Source of the DNA: Thamnidium elegans
Lineage: Eukaryota > Mucoromycota > Mucoromycetes > Mucorales > Mucoraceae
Length of the DNA stretch: 64,000 bases
Assembly: GCA_025201345.1 (NCBI GenBank)
Contig: JAIXMG010000025.1
Span: forward strand, 62,001 to 126,000
Reading direction: 5' to 3'
Shown: piece by piece, positions 1-11,126 of the stretch
How positions within the stretch are numbered: position 1 is the first letter of the stretch
Layout of the letters: each line of letters begins with the position of its first letter
Position numbers and translations under genes: made by a program
The notes under the pieces: generated by a model
Told to the model about the DNA's origin: nothing
What the model saw: only the letters and a program-made list of their open reading frames with translations
Database searches by the model: none

Positions 1-946
1 GATGTAATAGATACGGATTATTTGTTGTGAAATTATAGATATTGTATTCAGGGTTTGTAGCGCGATAACCTAAGCCTTGCTCTGGTTTAAATTTCTCCCA
101 ATCCTTTTGCATTGTATCCCATTCATGATCTTGTGCCGTCTTTAAATGAGAGATGTTTTGATTATATTGTTGAACCCAATCATTTGTTTCAGTTCCCTTT
201 CCAAACAACTCTTCCATTTGCTCTGGATTGACGTTAGCCTGTCTCGTACTGAATTCAGAGGCCCAATCGCCAGGTTGTTGGTGACGGTTTTGTTCATGAT
301 GAAATTCGTCTGTCCATCCACGTTCTGCCTTTTGTGCAAATTCTGTTGACCACATATTACCACTTCGCGAAGATCCAGCTTGTTGTGTAAACTGGTTTGC
401 CCAATCTCCTCCTACTGCTGTAGTACCATTATTAAATTCAGAAGCCCAAGCACCTTTACCTTTCGTTTCTACCATTTTATCACCTTCAATAGCTACTTCA
501 CTATCTCTTAATTTTCTCATCAAGTTCATAAACTGAGAGTTTTTAAATTTAGGGTTGGATTCTACATCTACAGAATCAAGCAACATGGCGGCAGTTCTTG
601 CTAAAGCTTCGTTATCATTTCCAGAGACTATGGGTTGTTGTTCTTGTTCAAATTCTTCAGCCCAAGAAGTGGACTCTTGTGCAGCAAACTCTTGTTCCCA
701 ATTGACAGGTGTACCTTGCTTTGCTTCATCAAATGCTCTTTCAAAAGCGTCTCGTTCATGTTGAGTTAATACATGACCCGGGTGACTAGCTTGAAATGCA
801 GCAAATTCTTCGTTCCAATTAGCTCCTTGAATAACTGAATGTTGTTGTTGGCCTTGTTGATAAATCTTTTCAAATTCTTCAAATTGAGGTTGAGATTGAG
901 GCTGATGTTGCATAAAATCAGAAGCCCAATTGGCTGCTGAAGGTCG

Positions 947-984
<38 letters not shown>

Positions 985-1454
985 GCATCATTTCTAATTC
1001 TCTATTTAACCCTTTAAATTCAAACGCATGTGTAGCTGGTCGTTCCATGTTGACTTCATCTCGGAAAAACTCATCGGCCATCTATATATATTTTAGTCAG
1101 CACTATAATAAACCTTTTCTTTTTTTCTTTTCTTTTTTTTTTTTACCTGTCTATCGGCAGGAATAGGGCCATTATGTCTAGTACGAAAGCCAGCCTAAAA
1201 CGAAAAAAGAGAGACATAAATTCTATGATAAATTTACTTTTTTTTTTTTTTCTTTTTTTTTACTTTGGAGCTCTCTCCTCTTTGATCAAGGCTAAATCGA
1301 TCCTATATGTATTTCTTATTAGCGAACGTTTCACAACTTTTTTAGTATAGTGTTTTACTTGTTGTAGTGATCTATCCTGTCCAAATTGCTTCATAAGACC
1401 AGACATAGGGTTAACAGGCCCACAGTCAGCATTTCCACCACCCATAAAAGACAT
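1..1454 (-). CDS. PEX5: PEX5, peroxisomal PTS1 import receptor (3' part outside window)
   Basis: Cycling receptor that carries PTS1 cargo proteins to the peroxisomal docking complex. Three exons are visible on the minus strand: 1454-1359, 1194-1147 and 1081 to beyond position 1. Exon 1 starts MSFMGGGNADCGPVNP and continues QFGQDRSLQQ, the classic PEX5 N-terminus; its Cys11 corresponds to the conserved Cys that is monoubiquitinated for export. Exon 3 holds a polyglutamine run (about 946-985) and about nine WxxxF/Y motifs (WASDF, WNEEF, WEQEF, WAEEF, WASEF, WANQF, WSTEF, WTDEF, WASEF), which bind PEX14/PEX13. The reading frame is open to the window edge at NFTTNNPYLL, just before the expected TPR domain, so the cargo-binding half is not seen. 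All three exons join in frame. Identification is firm. Confidence 0.95.
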
Positions 1455-1601
1455 TTTTTTTTTAAAAAAAAATTATACAAAGAGAAAAAAGCGGTATAAT
1501 AATCAAGGGGGTGAGAAATATAGACTTTATTACTAATGATTTATGTCTTTAAAAAAAACCTGGGGAAAAAACTAAGTCCCGCCCAAAAACCATGTGACTT
1601 T

Positions 1602-2606
1602 TTAAGCTCTTAATGCACCATCTAGTCTTATAACCGATCCATTCAACATACTCATAGTAATCACTTGAATCACCAAGTCTGCAAATTCTTGAGGGTAACC
1701 AAACCTAGCAGGAAATAAACAATTGTGTACTGCTGCATCTTTAGGTACAATAGGTGTATCTAAAGTAACCCACGCACATTTAAGTTTTTTTTTAAAAAAA
1801 AATTACCATTTTAACTTACCAAATGGTCCAGGTGCAATACTCATAATTCGGATACCATACGGAGCTAATTCTCTAGCAAGTGGTAAAGTTAAACCAGCAA
1901 TACCGGCCTTTGAAGTACCATACCCCACCAACATACCATCCAATCCAAGTATAGACGATACGGTAATAATAATACCTCTTTCGCCGTCATCATTGATTGG
2001 TTTATTCTTTAAAAGTTCTTGAGATACTTTTTGTGCAACACAAAAAGTACCCAGTAAATTGACCTTGATTACTCGTTCAAATTGAATGTAACTTGTCAAA
2101 GCATTTTGTGGTCCATACCCTTTACCTGGTGCTTGTATAATACCGCTGGAAAGAATTGCTCCTGCTAATGGTATACCCTCAAAATGTTTCAAGGTTCTTT
2201 CAATGGCCTCGTCTACTTGGGTCTATATTATATATTTGTAAGTATAATAGACACTCTTTGTCAAGTAAATAATATCTACCTCAGAAGTGACATCAACAGA
2301 ACAGGGAAAATAACATTTATCTTGACCTAATTCTTGAACCAACTCATTAGCAAGTTCTTGATTGATATCAAAAATCTGATGGTTTTTACTATTGTAAATA
2401 TATATATATATATATATCTAGAACATTTTTCATTTTGAGTATTTTACCGAAACAAAAGCATCCAACTCAATAAGCGAGCGTACAACTTGTTTACCTAACC
2501 CACTAGCACTAAAAAATAAAAAATAAAAAACTTCACTACTATGTATTTTATAAAGAAAAAAGAATTACCCTCCAGTTACTATAAAGGTATAACCTGCAAT
2601 CTTCAT
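1602..2606 (-). CDS. Short-chain dehydrogenase, 3-hydroxyacyl-CoA dehydrogenase type-2 (HSD10) like
   Basis: NAD-dependent SDR enzyme, closest by eye to HSD17B10/3-hydroxyacyl-CoA dehydrogenase type 2, which acts in mitochondrial branched-chain and fatty acid oxidation. Five exons can be joined. The first (2606-2569) starts [13 protein letters not shown] and the next continues ASGLGKQ, giving the TGxxxGxG Rossmann motif. Then come FDIN (end of beta 2), the catalytic-region VSSILG and YGTSK (YxxxK), and APGPFG after the active site. The last exon ends [13 protein letters not shown], the signature HSD10 C-terminus. It lies 192 bp downstream of IMP4 on the same strand. Substrate is inferred from family resemblance only; another SDR of the same clade is possible. 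Confidence 0.88.
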
Positions 2607-2798
2607 GATTACCGTCTAGAATACCGTATACATGACTATCCCCTAACATTTATAGTAAATAATACCTTTTGTTCGCTTAAAAAGGGAATATAAGGAGGGA
2701 GTGTGTGTGTGTGTTGTGTTACGCACGCACATATTCAAAACGATGAGATTATCATTATTTTTTTATTTTTATTTGTACAATGAAGAAAAGAGATAAAT

Positions 2799-4010
2799 CT
2801 AAAGTGCTTGTCTCTTTGCAGCAGTTCTAGTGTATGATGCCAATTGCCATTCTACATCAGCGTCTGTTAAGTCTACTGTTCCGAGTCTAATTTCATATGC
2901 TATATTTTAAAAAAAGAAAAAAGCGTTAAACCTCTATTTGACACACACAACTAAATAAATATAAAAAAAAAAACTTACGTCTCATTTCAAAACGAGGTCC
3001 AACTTCTGCTAATTCAACTTGATTTGCTGCTTTGACATAAACATGATGTCTGAAAGAAATATAATCATTATCATTTGAAAATGTCATTACACGCTTTGTA
3101 TCATCTTTTGGCACAGGGAATAAAAATTTTAAAATGTTTGTGATCTATTACATTTAAATTTTTAGTACTTAATGCAAAAATCCCTTTCTTTTCTTACTTA
3201 CTCTTGCTCCTAATTTAGAATTAAAGTTTTCGAATATTAAATGAGGGAATGCTTCAGATACAGTTCCTTGATCTTTAATATCATGACGAAGAACAACGTT
3301 ATGTAAAGAAAAATAGGCTGTAGGTCCATAAGGAAAATGACTGACGATCATACCATCGGGTTGACCACGATGTTCATGCAAAACAATTAAATCCGTCACT
3401 TCATTTGCTCTACAGGCATCAACAATTTCCTTCATTACATGTCCACCACGATTAATACGTTGAGAGTTGGGGAATACAAGTCTCATTTCTTTAGAAAATT
3501 GTTGTAAACGACTACTGGGATCTCTGGATGTTGTAATAAGAATCTTGGGATCAAAAACACCACCACGAGCATATTCATCGTCCTCATGAGTGGAAGGTTC
3601 TGTTCTCAGTAATAAATTGTTCTGTCAATACCTCTCTGCTTAGATCTATGTTTTATTTTTATTTTATTTTACCTTCTTGAGCTTGATCGTAACCGAGATC
3701 TTCTTTAGTAGATTTATCCATATCTCTCAACTCGGTAGGTAAACGCTTTCCCTCTGCATAATAAGTGTTAGATACTAATTCGAAATACTACTATTACTTT
3801 TATATATATATATATGTATATAGCTTACGTTCAACAGCATCCTTGATCTTTTGCTTACGATCATAAATAGTACGCTCCTTGGTTTCAAGAGATTTTTTAT
3901 AAAGATATTCTCTACGAAGACGAGTATTTCTACGAATCTAAATAGCAAAGTTTTTTTTTTTTGTCAGCATTTTCACCTTTTCTAATAAATGAGTACATTA
4001 TATCTACCAT
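2799..4010 (-). CDS. IMP4: IMP4, U3 snoRNP Brix-domain protein
   Basis: Component of the U3 snoRNP/SSU processome needed for early 18S pre-rRNA cleavage in the nucleolus. The N-terminus [16 protein letters not shown] matches the IMP4 start. The Brix domain follows: [99 protein letters not shown] and GPRFEMR. The last exon ends [19 protein letters not shown]...KRQAL. Six exons are needed. The only way I found to start the protein is an exon consisting of the ATG alone (4010-4008), followed by GTAGAT and an acceptor at 3938/3937, giving MIRRNT. All later junctions keep frame (GAAC/AGG, GAAG/AA, GCAAGA/ATC, AGAC/CA). Confidence 0.93.
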
Positions 4011-5029
4011 TTTTATGTTTTTGTGTGTGCGTTGTCAAGTACGAAAAAAAGAAAATTTTAAAAAAAAAAGAAAAAAAAAGGACCTTGTTCGTGACTATCA
4101 AAACCGATTTTTTTTTATTTTAATTTCTTTGAGTTTGCATGTTAATGTTATTTGGCAGTGACTCAGTATTTTGTTTTATGGTAACATCTTGATTTTTTTA
4201 TTTTTATAAGTGTCTTATTAATATTAGTAGTGTCTTCGTAGAAAAGGCCTACTGAGAGGAGATTTTGAATTTCTAACAAGTTATAAGATATTTTATTGTT
4301 AATATTATTAGTATGAATATGAATATCTTCATTAGTGCTGTTGTTGATAATTATTGTTGTTGTCATCTTCAACTTGGTTTAATTCGATAAGCTGGCTGCC
4401 CACCGTATCGAAACCAATGTTGATGGCTGGTTGGACTATGTCCAAAGCAGTCAAGAATCTCTGTATAAGAAACATGTGCTTACAAGCAGTGCTGCAGTAA
4501 GTACAGTAGTGGCATTGGCATGAAACAAGTGTACCACTTTCGCTAGCACATACATCGTAGCGGTTTTCTTCAATAAAATTAAAAAAGCTTTTCCTTCTTC
4601 AATATCGCAACAAAGAACATATTAAAGGAATAATTCTTCAATTTAGTTTATATAATTTACTCAACAATCTTTATACTTAGGTGTGAGGGATTTGGTAGCA
4701 GGTGTAAGGTCTTCCGTAAATGACAAGACATTCCGTATATCGAACAAGACGTACAGGTAACTTATAGATATATAGTTATATAGCGTAAAAAAGTAACACA
4801 TCTCTATTTCATTTAAAAGTGTACGGAGCGGTTTCAAATGGAGTAATAAAGTAGAATTAAAAAGTAGAGAGAAGTTCAAATTACAACAAACATATGGCCT
4901 TTTAGAAAGTTCGAAGACCGCAAGTCTAGAGAAATACTTTGTTTACTTGATCTCTGTCACCTCAACATACGAGAAGTAAATATCACTTGTACCGATTATT
5001 AAACAGTACGTCATTAATCTTTTTTTTTT
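4011..5029. other. Unassigned spacer upstream of the Fanzor remnant
   Basis: Between IMP4 and the Fanzor remnant. A plus-strand stretch at about 4390-4525 reads DKLAAHRIETNVDGWLDYVQ and on to a stop, followed by a possible donor GTAAGT; it has coding-like composition but I do not recognise it. It could be the decayed 5' part of the Fanzor gene or an unrelated fragment. The rest is AT-rich, and the short ORFs here (for example 4163-4372 minus) look like chance. Confidence 0.4.
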
Positions 5030-5517
5030 ATGGCGTATAGGATTTTTGCCTTTATGTCTGTGTTCAGATACAGATAGAATAAAGGGTACATGTATTCCAA
5101 CAGGAAGATGACATTAGATTATATACCTAACATGGTAGCTGGCCAAACTTTAAGTAAAAAATCTTTCTCATTAACGCACCGCTCAACAAAGAAGCAAAGA
5201 AGAGAAAAGAGAAAGAAATATAAAGCCAAGCAGTTTTTTATCCCTTACAAAAAGAAAACAATTATATCGTACGGAAATGTAAGTATACAAGACACTATGA
5301 GAAAGCATATGCCTGTACCAGTAAAAGTAATAATAAATTTATATACTGTGTATACCCATTTATAGCTTTTTTTTTATATCAATAAATAGAAGACCATGGT
5401 TGCAATTGCGAAAAAATCTTTGGCTGCTCTGGTTGATGAATTTCGTACATCCGTTACATGCTCGAAATGTCATGGTACTTTGGATAAGAAGTATAGAGTA
5501 AGTCTAGAAACTAACTG

Positions 5518-5571
<54 letters not shown>

Positions 5572-5808
5572 TTAGAAAAAAAGAAGGTGACAAAGTTTAT
5601 GAATCTTTAAGTATGTTTACCCCCTAATAATTATAATTATGTACATGTACTAATATCAGGTGTAGTTTACTGTTTAGAAGTTTACAAAACTTGCTTAGAT
5701 GGTAAGAAGATTTAGCACAAAGATATAAATGCCGCTATAAACATCAAAGGTATAATGATGATATCAAATCAAGACATCCATCATTATGCCGAGGCACATC
5801 AGCTGTAA
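5030..5808 (+). pseudogene. Decayed Fanzor (TnpB-like, RuvC/zinc-finger RNA-guided nuclease family), spliced
   Basis: C-terminal half of a Fanzor-type protein, the eukaryotic relatives of IS605/IS607 TnpB. A first coding block (5090-5326) contains HRSTKKQRREKRKKYKAKQF, the FF-IPYKKK segment, IISYGNVSIQDT and HMPVPVK. It joins in frame across a 63-nt intron to KKTMVAIAKKSLAALVDEF and RTSVTCSKCHG (5390-5497), the family's DEFRTS and first CxxC. A second intron carries a T run of about 52. After it come GDKVYESL, VYCLEVYKTCLDG, an in-frame TAG, then HKDINAAINIKG, which matches the RuvC-III RDxNAAxNI motif with its Asp kept. The second CxxC is degenerate (YC...TC), and the phase does not hold at the A7 run after the second intron. 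Block order fits the family; the N-terminal half is not identified. Non-functional as read. Confidence 0.75.
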
Positions 5809-5913
5809 TTATCTCTACGGCTACCAGCTCCTAGCCCTGCCCAATAGAATGTCTTTTCACTCTCTAAAAGAAGTCATATTTCTTAGGACGGCCTGTTTAA
5901 AAACGTTTTATTA

Positions 5914-7644
5914 TTATTTTGCAATATGACAAGTCCAACTAGCTACAGTATACCATCCACCTGTATGATGCAGCATACAAATCAATGACCACTTCCCGGC
6001 TTCAGAAACAGTGACTGTTCCATCATACGTTTGATCTTGTGGATAATACATCAACTTGATTAACCTTCCACTTGGACTCTTGATAGCTAATTTATGATGT
6101 GTTGTAGCTCGATTATAATTATCTGATCTATTTCCTCGAATACTAAAATTATACTTTTGTAATGGATATAATCGATGACACTGAGGCTCTTGAATATAAA
6201 ACTCATTACGATCCATATATAACTGTACAAAATCAAATGGTTCTCTTGCTGCTATAGTAGGTTGTCGAATTCGAATACACATGGCAAGCGGGTAATGATT
6301 TTTATGAACAATTTCTGGCTGTTGTGGATGCTGTGTTGTTGTTGACGACTTGACTAATTTAGTTCCTGCGTAAACCTTTAGCCAACCTTGTGACTGATTA
6401 TATGGTAAAACTGCTTTAATTTTACATATTCGATGTTCATCAGTTAAACACTGCGCTAATCCTCTGGTTGTACTCCCATCATCACCTTCAGTTTCGGCAT
6501 AACAATTAATATGTTTATCAAGTTTTAAGCTGAGATAAAAAACACTGTTTGCATTTTCAGCCTGACTCTTAAAATCAAGTACTTGCAATTGATGCCAAAA
6601 AAAGGCGTTACGAACATGAGGTAAACTAAAAAAAGCGTGTTGCGTTAATGGTGGGTTCAAAAATTGGTTACGGGGATCTTTAGGCAAGTGCGTCATAATC
6701 ATGTCAAGAGGTTGTGTTAAAAACCAATGTGGTTCCATTTTGGTTTCATTTTGTGCGTAAAAGGGTGATGCTAACCAACAATCAATAAATCTATATTCAC
6801 CGTCAATTTTGACTAGTAAAAAAAAAAAAAAAATTTAACGTACGATTTTTTTTTTTTACTGTTTTTTTTTACCTGAGCACCAAGCATGATTAATAGGTAG
6901 CTTGGTATTTTCTAACTTGTTTGTATCTTTAGGAGCTATTATTGTGTAATTTGTTTAGATTTCATTAAATTCATAAATATCCCCCTTATCCCATTTTTAT
7001 TTTTTTACCTAATAACAACCTTTTAAATACCCATGAATTACTTGTGCATCTTCAAATCCAGCTGCTACTGCCATTACCATAAACAAGTATGCTATACCAA
7101 ACGATGACTTACAGGTCCTTGTTTCCAATACATCATCCGCAGTCTCATGAATATGATCATCCGAGTTCTCTAACAGCAATTCAGACTCTTCTTGTAATAA
7201 ATCCATTGCATCTAATTTCAGTGCTGCTGTACTTGACTCTTCACTTGTATGATGATCATCCGAAAGTGCAATTCGACTTAACCTCTGTTTTAAGTGTGAA
7301 GCTTTTGATGGAACCAAGACAGAAGCAGGTTGCATCAGTAACTGCTTTTGTAACAGTACTAAATCATTTCTTTTTTGATGATAATCCGGTCTAATGTTAT
7401 GTACGATCCAAATAAATAAAGCGCGAAGACGAAACAAATCTCTTTTATAAGGTCGTACAAGAAACTTTTGTGATAACAGAGTAGGTGTTAACAATGGTCC
7501 TCTTTGTTGTACAGTCATTGCATAATTATCAATTTGAGAAAAATCTTGAAATTGTAAACTTGGTCCATTATCATCATGATCTATTTCATTATTTGTATGA
7601 CTTTTGTGAAAGGAAAAATTAATAAAGAACAACAACAATAATAA

Positions 7645-7681
<37 letters not shown>

Positions 7682-8367
7682 AACCTCAGAATATGGAATG
7701 GGTTTTGTTCAATATCTAAATCAGGTGTACAAGGTCTCTTTAAACTATCTTGACAATCCTTTATAGAGTGTTGATTATTAGAAGCACCTTGTTCAATTTG
7801 CATTCGATGAGGTTTTAATAATCCGCGAATCTTTTTACTAAGTCCCCTCTTTAAAGGTTGTAAAGGTTCTGATTCCTTATTATCAAGGCGAGGGTACCAG
7901 AATGTTGGTTTAAGTTCTTGTTTTAAACCAAGCAAATTAGAACCTTGTGAGTGTCGTCTAGCTCGCATATAATTTTCTGTGCTGCTACTGGAAGAAGGTA
8001 AAGGAGAGGACGAAGAAATGATTGAACTACCAGCAGTTGGTTTCATTACAGCAGGACTGACTTGTGACTTACTGGGATGAATAGTATCCGCCAGATGATA
8101 GTTCTTTTGACGAACAATCGGTGTATTAGGTGAAGTTTTCCACTCATTTTTAGATGATGATTTTAACATGGGATTGTTAGACACTGGTTTTCTTGGTACT
8201 CGTTGAGGAGTAGAAGAAGCTGTTGAAGGTGGTGAATAAGATTGTCTAGAACTGTTTGAGCTGCTACTGCTACTACTGTATCTCATCATATTGGGTTCAT
8301 CTAATGAATTACGATAATGTTGTTGTTTTATTAACGGCGTCGAATAACGAGGAAATGCTCCGTCCAT
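5914..8367 (-). CDS. KY/CYK3-type transglutaminase-like domain protein
   Basis: Four exons (8367-7685, 7600-7020, 6935-6873, 6812-5914) sum to 741 codons plus stop, all in frame. Residues 1 to about 240 are low-complexity, Ser/Pro-rich and basic, with no SH3 domain that I can see. A transglutaminase-like core follows: LFRLRALFIWIVHNIRPDY, then RTCKSSFGIAYLF with the catalytic Cys, LPINHAWCS with the His, and RFIDCWLASPF with the Asp. The C-terminal third (EPHWFLTQPLDMIMTHLP onward) is the KY-associated beta domain found in kyphoscoliosis peptidase and fungal CYK3. The triad is intact, although CYK3 proteins are often thought to act structurally in cytokinesis. I start at 8367 rather than 8442 because the extra residues are encoded by T/A-rich leader. 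Intron 1 holds a long poly-A run on the plus strand. Confidence 0.82.
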
Positions 8368-8562
8368 ATTATTTTTTTTAAAAAAAAGAAAAGAAAAAGA
8401 ATATTGAATATAATGGTTTTTATTAAAATTAAAATCATCCAAAAGTGAAATAATGTTGTTGTAACACTAAAAAGAGGCAAAAAAGGAAAACGATAAACAC
8501 CCATAGCGTGAATTTTTTTTGGCAGTCAACTATACTATCAATTTAAGGATTTCATTTTCATT

Positions 8563-8817
8563 ATGCGTACGAATACTTATTTTTATATGTGTATCTTTAA
8601 CATAATTCCTATACAAGTAAGTCTTAAAACTTTATCGGCTTCACCGACCACTTTTATTCCTTGTCTCTTGAAAATCCTTTCTGATTATGAATTACATGTT
8701 GAAGAATATGGACATTCTGAATTCTATGGCTTTAATAGATCCAAGGAACGATTTAACTCATACAAAGATAGAAAACGTACATCTCAAATGATGGTAAATC
8801 TACAAAAAGAGAAATAA
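8563..8817 (+). pseudogene. Orphan coding fragment, possibly Fanzor middle region
   Basis: An 84-codon ORF; from about residue 20 it reads SLKTLSASPTTFIPCLLKIL, then HSEFYGFNRSKERFNSY and KDRKRTSQMMVNLQKEK. The RFNSYKDRKRTSQMMVN stretch resembles the basic helical segment that precedes the YGDAS block in Fanzor proteins. It has no catalytic motif and no recognisable neighbours, so the assignment is an inference from pattern only. It sits in the 670-bp gap between the KY-type gene and calcineurin. Confidence 0.3.
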
Positions 8818-9041
8818 ACTGAAGTAGAAGTGGACGACTGTATTACCCATACAAACAAAAAAGTAAAAAAAAAAAAAAAAGAAAAAAAAGAGAGAGAGTA
8901 AAATGGGGATATATATTTATCATTAAACACAACGCTATTTTTCTAAGCATACAACACTGCCTTTTTTTTTTCAAGCGAAACAATTTTGAAAAATGGTGTA
9001 CGTGAGCGTGTTTATTTTATTTTTTTCGAAGGGGCGATAGA

Positions 9042-11126
9042 TTATTCAAGCATGGCATCCACCATTTCTTCCATTTCATCATCTTGTTCACTCACTGCTG
9101 TACGAATCTTACTATCTGTTTCTTCCTTTAATAATTGTTCCTTGGCTTCACGTGTAGGTGGTAAACGTTCATTTTCCAAATCAGAGCGCTTAGCATCTTC
9201 AAAAGTTGTAATAGCTAGAATAAAAATATTAGAATATATATATATATATATCGAAACTACACTAATATGTGTACAATATATACCTGATTTTAATCCTTCG
9301 ACGCCTAAAGCTAATGTACCCAAAGGTAATTTACCAGTAGGAGACAATGACTTTAATTCGGTAACACGCTCGGAATTCTCACGTAAGACAGAGAATACAC
9401 GTGACATCTTACCAACTGCCATGATCTTATTACGAATAACAATTCTGCGTTGTTCTGCATCATCGATATTAGCAGCAGCCTTATCTTCCAATAACTGTTG
9501 ATCTTCTTTTGCGAGTTCTTCTTTACTACAAACATTTAAAACAGCAAGCAACATATCGGTAACTAGAAAGAAAGAAAAAATCAGTTAATTTTTAATTTTA
9601 ATTTTTTTTTATATATATAACTTACTCTTTTCACCAACAAATGGTAAACTCCAAGAGAATACATCCATAAAGTTGGGTAACCAATAAGGATGAGGAGTAC
9701 AGTTAAATTGACGTATATTCATAACATTATTTTCATATTTCAGCACAGCGGCTTTATTGTTGTACATATCGAGATAATTTGGTGCGGAGAAGATAGTCAT
9801 GACAGAAGGGAACGAGGTAGTTTTGCTCTTTCGATACATACGATACCCAGCATCTTGCGCTTCATGAGCACGAATAATAGATAATAAATTATTTCTTTCC
9901 AAAAATTGGCAAGCAGCATGATAAGTAAAGAAGTAAGAACAACCTCGAACATGATTATGAATAAATGTTTCGTTTGTCTTTTCTTGACCAAATTCTTCAA
10001 GTGGATCTGACCAAAGTAAATCACACATTAATCCTTGTGTAGGCGGTTCACGGAAACGATCAATCTTTAGCAAAAATATTTAGTTAATTCAAAGTAATTT
10101 CTTACTTTTATTTATATAATATACCTTTTTTAAATCGTCCAAAGTAACTAAATCAGGTGAAAGCCCACCATGAATACATAAAAATTGTCTATTCATAATA
10201 GCTGCTAATGGTAAAGAACAGAACGAACTCAAACATGATTCATAAACCTTTTCGGTATATTTATGACGGCCTTTTTCATAATAAATAAATACATATTTTT
10301 TAAACAGTATAAGAACAAGAAATAAACTTACATTCAATCTTAAACGTAAAATAATCAGTCAAGTGCCTGCACTCATGATTACCACGAAGTAAAAAGAAGC
10401 TATTTGGATACCACATTTTAAGAGACCATAAATATAACACACACTAAAATAAAAATTAACACCTAAAAAAAAAAAAAAAAAAAAAAAAAAGGGATTATAT
10501 ACATATATACCTCAATAGAAAAGTAACCTCTATCAACATAATCACCGAGGAAAAGATAGGTCGTATTAGCTGGATCACCACCCACTTCAAATAATTTCAT
10601 TAAATCATAGTATTGACCATGAATATCACCACAAACTATAATATGTAATCATGATAAATATACACACATCCTTTTTTTCATTTTTCATTGTTGTTGTACC
10701 TGTAATAGGAGCACCTACCTCTAAAAGGTTGGGTTCAGTCTTGAAAATCTCTGTACCTTTTTCAAGAATATATACTGCTTGCTCTTCTGTCAATCTTCCC
10801 TCTCTATAAAAATGATCCTTTAAGAATTTAATATCGGGTAACCCGGGTCTTTCTTTGCTCCAAAACTCTTCGTCAGTAGGTAAGCTAGTGGCAGGCGCAG
10901 GTACATCTACTCTCAAAAAAATAAAATAAAAAAAGTTTAATCTCGTCTCATTCGCAATTAAATTTTTATTTTATTTTTGTTGTAAGATAATACCTTTAAT
11001 AACACGATCTCTTGTGTTTACAACAGTACCATCTTCTTGCTTATACATGGTAAAGTCGATGACAGGAATCTCCGGTTTATTACGAAGTCTCATTAAAGCA
11101 GGACTAATAATATTTTCAGTATCCAT
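9042..11126 (-). CDS. CNA1: Calcineurin catalytic subunit A (protein phosphatase 2B)
   Basis: Ca2+/calmodulin-activated Ser/Thr phosphatase that dephosphorylates CRZ1/NFAT-type targets; in Mucorales it controls hyphal versus yeast growth. Start [19 protein letters not shown]. The PP2B core is intact over several exons: metal-site motifs [20 protein letters not shown] and [66 protein letters not shown] and [15 protein letters not shown]. The CNB-binding helix region follows ([20 protein letters not shown]). Then comes the calmodulin-binding segment [20 protein letters not shown], then the autoinhibitory [20 protein letters not shown]. The tail is acidic ([13 protein letters not shown]). An AT-repeat intron splits the region after EGLKS. 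Confidence 0.96.

Noticed and set aside
930..1166. Plus-strand ORF with a Cys run
   Set aside because: It is the antisense of the PEX5 polyglutamine tract.
4163..4372. Minus ORF rich in Asn/Thr/Ile
   Set aside because: Low-complexity A/T reading with no motif and no support from splicing or neighbours.
8368..8442. Longer N-terminus for the KY-type protein from an upstream Met
   Set aside because: The extra residues translate a T/A-run leader; the Met at 8367 gives a normal start.
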